From the NCBI GenBank assembly GCA_951804985.1, contig OX638132.1, positions 4,879,529-4,943,528 of the forward strand: a stretch of DNA of 64,000 nt, read 5' to 3'. The position numbers and the translations under genes were made by a program. Every line of letters begins with the position of its first letter. The stretch's first letter is position 1. Below the pieces are notes generated by a model, which had not been told where the DNA came from, ran no database searches, and was given only the letters and a program-made list of their open reading frames with translations. This DNA comes from Dryomyza anilis. Lineage: Eukaryota; Arthropoda; Insecta; Diptera; Dryomyzidae. This document shows, one piece after another, positions 58,863-64,000 of this stretch.

Positions 58863-59187
58863 ATAATAATAATAGTTTGGCACTACAGTCCTATAAGAAC
58901 TTAGGCCGAGCTCTTCCACCATTTTGAGCTGTGCGTGTCATATTTGTACTAGTGGTGGGACCTACAGTTTATTGCCGAATCCGTACGGCAGGTGAGAGAT
59001 TTTCATAGGCAATGTTTTACTCTCGCACGTTTGCCATTTACTGCCGAGAGGTAGCGCGGTATTGAACAATGTTTTCAATGAAAAGATGTTATTAGCCCCA
59101 GTACAGGCTTGAACCTTTCGGCTTGAACCTTTCCTGGGACCTTTCGGCTCGCAGTCCAACGCACTAAACACTGAGCTACCGTGGATG
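58863..59187 (-). mobile_element. Full-length tRNA-derived SINE with 7-bp target duplication
   Basis: TCAATTA flanks both sides (58856-58862, 59188-59194). (TAA)n tail inverse at 58863; body 'tttggcactacagtcctata', 'gggacctacagtttattgcc', 'ctgccgagaggtagcgcgg'; head inverse 59090-59187 with 'gctcgcagtccaacgcacta'. The head has a small internal duplication ('ggcttgaacctttc' twice, 59105-59135) that doubles the B-box region. Confidence 0.85.
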
Positions 59188-59516
59188 TCAATTACTCTAC
59201 TTAAAACACATCAAATTTAATTGATTTAAACTTATTACTAATTTATATATTTTACTATTTCATATTCATAGTAAGTATTGTTATACTTTTTTATGAATGC
59301 CCCCAGATAAAGTTTCTGTTTTTTTTTTTAGAAATATTTCCGGCAAACAAACTGATAAATGAAATATTTTGAAAAGTGTATTTCCAGTCGTAAAATTGTG
59401 TAGAAAATGAATGGCAGAATCACAGCATTTTTTGGGAACTGGCAAAAAAAAACAGACAGCTTGTGATACAAACTCCGCCTTTGTCGGATTGAAATATGTC
59501 GAGGAAATGTTTCTAA

Positions 59517-60277
59517 TGCCTGGTTTTCACTATGTTATTTTGTGTCAGATTTGTTTTCTTTACGTTATGATTGCGAAGCAGAAACTGTCCAAAATTATAA
59601 TGTTCATTATCCATGTCAAACGAAATCAAAATGACATGTTGGCATTTTTTAAAATCTTTGCCATGTCGAAAAGCATCAAATTTGAGATATTTTAAAACAT
59701 GAAACTGACACTAAGGGCTAGTTTTTCAGTGCTAGTTTAAACGTAGTTTAAACTCCGTTTAATTAATCTTCTCTTTAAATTAAACGTCGTTTAATTTTGT
59801 TAGCAGTTTTTCAGTGATAGTTTAAAATGAACACAGACCAAGACAATACATATGGCACCACAGGCAAATGACAAATAATTCTCTCGATTTTGACTTCTGA
59901 TAAATGTCATTCAAAATTAAATAAATAAAATAATTGCTTCAGAAAAATAAAATCAATGTATTTTTAAATTTAAACAAGAGATCGAGCAACTAAAGTGCAC
60001 GTGAGACTTTTTTTAATACATAGTGTGCAAAAATACAAAAATTAATAATAATTTGTGAAACAGCGCAGCGACAGAAAATAGTAAATTCATGTCAAAAACT
60101 TTGAAAGTTTAAACGTAGTTTAAACCATCAGCATCGGGCGTTTAAACTAAGTTTAAACGACGGTTGAAGTTCACTGAAAAATTCAATTTTGATTTTAAAC
60201 GAAATTTAAACCACAAACAAAGTTCAACTAGCACTGAAAAACTGGCCCTAAATGACATAAGTAGTGAAACCCAAGCA
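59517..60277. mobile_element. TAA-flanked MITE carrying another MITE
   Basis: TAA at 59514-59516 and 60278-60280; termini TGCCTGGTTTTCACTA and TAGTGAAACCCAAGCA. A 3-bp TAA duplication is typical of PIF/Harbinger elements; the assignment is inference. Without the inner element it is about 224 bp. Confidence 0.7.
59715..60248. mobile_element. Family H MITE, PIF/Harbinger-like
   Basis: TAA at 59712-59714 and 60249-60251; termini GGGCTAGTTTTTCAGTGC and GCACTGAAAAACTGGCCC. Inside each end are repeated 'agtttaaac' and 'gtttaaact' words. 534 bp without a transposase frame. A fragment of the same family is at 39138. TAA duplication plus GGG-initial termini fit PIF/Harbinger. Confidence 0.78.
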
Positions 60278-60303
60278 TAAAAGGCCAAACATTTTGGCTG
60301 GGG

Positions 60304-61518
60304 TTTGTTTTTATAATTTATAAAATAAAACGATTTATATATGAAAAAAAATATGAACTTTAATTAGAATTGTAGAAAAATCTGAAAAAATTAATAAAGT
60401 TTTTCAGTGTTTCAGAAGGACAACTTCCGACACCTTAAGGATGATAGGAAGTAGATGTAATCAAATTTTTATGGTTCTTCATTCTAAGGTGGAAGTGGAA
60501 ATGCTTCCTGTTTCCGCAGACTACTACCGGTGCCAATTAGATTTTGAAAAAAAATAAAATAAAATAAAAACTTTAAGGTGCATTAATAAAAATAAAATTA
60601 GCTTTCACCAACTGCCAACTGTAAAATTCGAAAAACTAATATTATATAGCTGTATACAAATTTTAATAGTTAAATAAAACCATAAGAACCTCGATAATAT
60701 TTAAATTAGCTAAATGTTGAGTAGTAATTTTAGAAAGCATTAAAAATTTAAAACTGCGTGTAATGACATGGCAAAGTTCGCATTTGTGTGAAAAGGTTTA
60801 CAGAATACATGGAAATGCATTAAAATCGCGCTACATACATTTCAAATGTGCTGAATTCAGTGGAAATTCGCGAATTCATTATTAATTTATTGCAAGGTAA
60901 TGCTAAATTGTGCTGAATTACTGATGAATTTCTGCTGAATTGATTGAAAACAATTGAGCAAAGGTTAAATATTCGATTAGGTTGAATAATTGCAACACAA
61001 TGTTTCGGGAAATTAAATACATTGTAAATTATGAATGTTGGATAATTAAAATAAATCATGTGTATTATATTTACCTGAAGTTGGAGGAATTTTTAGTACT
61101 AATTGCGCTGAATAATTAAAAAAAAAGACAACTAGCAGTAACCATTTACAATTTAAAGTGTGGAACACAGAGTTGAGTAACACCTAAAAAAGAAAAATAT
61201 ATTTTAAATATGTACATATAAAAATAGAAATAAGTTTAAAAATTTAAGTAAAAAATTAAAAATTTACAATATCATGTAAAAATTGTAGTCAATATCAATA
61301 AAAAAAAAATTAAACCAGCGATTTAGTGAAGTAAACCTTAAAAACTAACTGAGTTCGTATAATATTTAAGCATCATCAAAGAATATTTTCTTTGACATTT
61401 TTTTTTCTTCATTGATTTTTGAAATTTGTATTTGATTATTTAAAATAAATATTAAAAATAATCTAAATTATTCTTATTGCATACATATCATTGCATAACC
61501 ATCTGTCTTGTATTTCCA
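60304..61518. other. AT-rich stretch, no gene seen
   Basis: 60410-60540 has better base balance without a coding frame. 60845-60950 repeats 'gctgaatt' several times. Frames are short and unremarkable. Confidence 0.4.
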
Positions 61519-61886
61519 CACAGAAAAAATAATCGACGTAAATATAGCAACCGATATTAATTGCATTCATTAATCAATTCAACAATGAAATTCACTAATT
61601 TAATGAAAACATTCGCTATTCTTCGTAATATAAGCAATTGCGTTCGCTAATAATGACTATTTGTACGTCAATGCAGCAAATAATTTAGTTAAATATATTT
61701 GCTGAAACTGCGCCGACTAATTAATTTGATGCATTGACGAACAAATAGTTATATTAGCAAACGTAGTTACTGATTTAACGAAGAATAGCAAACGTTTTCA
61801 TTAAATTAGTGAAGTTCATTGCTGGGTTGATTAATGAATGCAATTAATATCGGTTGCTATATTTACGTCGATTATTTTATTCTGTG
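61519..61886. mobile_element. Family F MITE, near-perfect palindrome
   Basis: 368 bp. Left arm CACAGAAAAAATAATCGACG onward and the inverse of the right arm CACAGAATAAAATAATCGAC agree closely for about 165 bp each ('taaatatagcaaccgatatt', 'aatttaatgaaaac', 'tatttgtacgtcaatgca' against 'tatttgttcgtcaatgca'). This leaves a centre of only about 30 bp near 61702. CA flanks both sides. A transcript would fold into a long hairpin. Confidence 0.85.
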
Positions 61887-62547
61887 CAGGGACAGTTCTG
61901 TATTTTAACAGAACTTCGGGACGTACAAATATTCTGCAATTTTTGTCGTTGTGACGTATGGCGCTGTATTTTCCATTTTTATATTTTTATAGATACAATA
62001 AAAACTAAACTCTATCTTTTTTGCTTACTTCGGGTCATAATAGCGCCTGTATCAAGTTGAAAGCATGCGCTGAATATTGTTTAAATCCCCTGAATTATGT
62101 CGAACTCTATACAATTTCATTGAAACATTAAAAATTATTTAAAATATTTTGCAAAATATCACAAAAAATGACGGTTTAAGTGCGCTTATAAGCGGTATGT
62201 CATGCGACTCAATGATAACGAATACAAATTAAAAAAAAAAGTAAACAAATGAATGGAAACACACTATGAGATAAGATAATGCTGCAGTGCAAAAGTCGGA
62301 AAATCAGCGAAAAAAAGACTCAAGAACCAAATAATTAATAATAAAAATAAAGATAAAAATAGTTCAGAAATGCAACGGCATGAGTGGCATTTGTTGGGTT
62401 AACCCCAATTCGAATGAGTGCAGTCAACAACAATGTGATTTGCTAATTAAGTAATACAACAAAAATGCAAATAGTATGAATGTTAAAAACAATTATATAT
62501 AGTAACACTTAATATTTAAAGATTTAAGAAGTTGAACAAGTAATTAA
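61887..62547. other. Unassigned sequence, no gene seen
   Basis: A 68-codon plus-strand frame at 61854-62060 shows no domain. The rest is AT-rich with no repeat match. Confidence 0.4.
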
Positions 62548-62645
62548 GGTCACATGGGAAATTTTAACATTGGGGAAATGTTTATAGTTTGATGATAGTA
62601 AGTGTTATAAAAACTATAGTCGATCGTCGGATTTTATGAACATTA
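62548..62645 (+). mobile_element. Family G element, 5' fragment
   Basis: 'ggtcacatgggaaattttaa' equals 20129-20148. It continues with 'atttttatagt'-like and 'actatagtcgatcgtcgga' sequence echoing the family hairpin. The rest of the element is missing. Confidence 0.6.
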
Positions 62646-62663
62646 TAATATATTAAAATATAA

Positions 62664-62770
62664 TAATACTAATTTGGCACAACAATTTTGAAGAATCTAG
62701 GCCGAACTCTCTCATTTTCTTTTTAAAATGTTGACAGTCCCTGCCTAAATTTGAAGCTGCAATATGGGAC
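62664..62770 (-). mobile_element. tRNA-derived SINE, broken by 8-bp array
   Basis: 'ctaatttggcacaacaattt', 'gaagaatctaggccgaact', 'atgttgacagtccctgcc' and 'aaatttgaagctgcaatatg' follow the inverse SINE with an internal deletion. The sequence stops at 'gggac', where the intact head would continue 'ctttcc', and the ATGAAAAT array starts. Confidence 0.65.
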
Positions 62771-63868
62771 ATGAAAATATGAAAATATGAAAATATGAAA
62801 ATATGAAAATATGAAAATATGAAAATATGAAAATATGAAAATATGAAAATATGAAAATATGAAAATATGAAAATATGAAAATATGAAAATATGAAAATAT
62901 GAAAATATTAAAATATGAAAATATGAAAATATGAAAATATGAAAATATGAAAATATGAAAATATGAAAATATGAAAATATGAAAATATGAAAATATGAAA
63001 ATATGAAAATATGAAAATATGAAAATATGAAAATATGAAAATATGAAAATATGAAAATATGAAAATATGAAAATATGAAAATATGAAAATATGAAAATAT
63101 GAAAATATGAAAATATGAAAATATGAAAATATGAAAATATGAAAATATGAAAATATGAAAATATGAAAATATGAAAATATGAAAATATGAAAATATGAAG
63201 ATATGAAAATAGAAAATATGAAAATATGAAAATATGAAAATATGAAAATATGAAAATATGAAAATATAAAAATATGAAAATATGAAAATATGAAAATATG
63301 AAAATATGAAAATATGAAAATATGAAAATATGAAAATATGAAAATATGAAAATATGAAAATATGAAAATATGAAAATATGAAAATATGAAAATATGAAAA
63401 TATGAAAATATGAAAATATGAAAATATGAAAATATGAAAATATGAAAATATGAAAATATGAAAATATGAAAATATGAAAATATGAAAATATGAAAATATG
63501 AAAATATGAAAATATGAAAATATGAAAATATGAAAATATGAAAATATGAAAATATGAAAATATGAAAATATGAAAATATGAAGATATGAAAATATGAAGA
63601 TATGAAAATAGAAAATATGAAAATATGAAAATATGAAAATATGAAAATATGAAAATATGAAAATATGAAAATATGAAAATATGAAAATATGAAAATATGA
63701 AAATATGAAAATATAAAAATATGAAAATAGAAAAAAATATGAAATATGAAAATATGAAAATATGAAAATATGAAAATATGAAAATATGAAAATATGAAAA
63801 TATGAAAATATGAAGATATGAAGATATGAAAATATGAAAATATGAAAATATGAAAAATGAAAAATGAA
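62771..63868 (+). repeat. 8-bp minisatellite (ATGAAAAT)n, ~1.1 kb
   Basis: About 137 nearly identical units with no C on the plus strand over the whole array. Rare variants (GAAGATAT, GAAAATAG, ATATAAAA) act as markers. 'gaagatatgaaaatagaaaa' is at 63197 and again near 63597, and 'atataaaaatatg' at about 63263 and 63711, implying a ~400-bp internal duplication. Because 8 is not a multiple of 3, each minus-strand frame cycles through the same eight residues (SYFHIFIF). The long open frames are therefore a repeat artefact. Confidence 0.95.
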
Positions 63869-64000
63869 ACATAATAAAAAAAAATAATATTAAATAAAAT
63901 ATTGCAATAACAAACAGAAATGTACGACACAACACAACACATATTTTCCGCATTTTAGAAAAACCACAAAACACAGACAACCACAATAACAACAACGGAA
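63869..64000. other. AT-rich flank, no feature seen
   Basis: A-rich with ACAACACAACAC and AACAACAAC triplets at the end. It does not resume the SINE interrupted at 62770. Confidence 0.4.

Larger units (their letters stand above)
59300..60303 (+). mobile_element. Family D MITE split by a nested pair of MITEs
   Basis: Left block 59300-59513 starts CCCCCAGATAAAGTTTCTG and runs to 'gtcgaggaaatgtttct'. Right block 60281-60303, 'aaggccaaacattttggctg' plus GGG, resumes the element. The two blocks total about 237 bp, the family length. The gap is the insertion 59517-60277. Confidence 0.8.

Noticed and set aside
62745..63995. 416-codon open frame (and a 344-codon one in another register) on the minus strand
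   Set aside because: Both are produced by the 8-bp array. Each frame cycles through the same eight residues because 8 is not a multiple of 3, and the unit has no stop in any register. The non-repeat ends have no domain or signal.

Overview
The window is eukaryotic, AT-rich, gene-poor DNA from a fly (Diptera), most likely a calyptrate or related higher fly. That is inferred from three things: dense small DNA transposons ending in CAC..AGAAA, a dispersed element that carries a GACA run and a 'ctgatcaagaatatat' block, and unique stretches rich in CAA/CAG triplets. I find no complete protein-coding gene, rRNA or functional tRNA gene. No open frame resembles a known cellular protein. The only recognisable coding remnants are two first-codon stubs of a mariner-type transposase. 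The segment is best read as intergenic or long-intron DNA, with a few weak plus-strand exon or splice candidates (6293-6600, 9856-9936, 28239, 57690).

Layout. 1-3.2 kb: a truncated MITE (family A) and part of a family C MITE. 3.9-5.85 kb: a minisatellite with a ~521-bp higher-order repeat, split by an 810-bp dispersed element (family G). 7.3-9.5 kb: a ~110-bp tandem repeat carrying a mariner fold-back fragment, then a family D MITE and a tRNA-derived SINE. 9.5-14.6 kb: mostly unique DNA with a candidate first coding exon and a TATA-like site. 14.6 kb: a full SINE with a 13-bp target duplication. 17.5-19.3 kb: one family D MITE split by two later insertions (A and B), then a family C MITE. 19.9-27.9 kb: further G, SINE, C, A, D and B copies, a 197-bp tandem repeat, and a duplicated segment that preserves an empty target site. 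28.9-29.7 kb: a TTAA-flanked piggyBac-like MITE. 30.4 and 52.0 kb: two related solo LTRs with different 4-bp target duplications, plus a diverged third at 55.1 kb. 33.2 kb: a head-to-head mariner fold-back. 35.2-41.7 kb: nested TIR elements. 43-44 kb and 49.2-50.3 kb: minisatellites. 58.9-60.3 kb: a SINE, then a three-level nest of MITEs. 61.5 kb: a near-perfect 368-bp palindromic MITE. 62.5-63.9 kb: G and SINE fragments running into a 1.1-kb array of an 8-bp unit.

The sequence works as a record of transposition. Insertion order can be read from interruptions, target duplications and empty sites. Family letters (A, B, C, D, E, F, G, H) are my own labels from comparing copies inside this window; they are not database names. 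No previously undescribed biochemical system is visible. The most informative observations are the nested insertions, the shared termini of several MITE families, the fold-back elements, and the short exon candidates.
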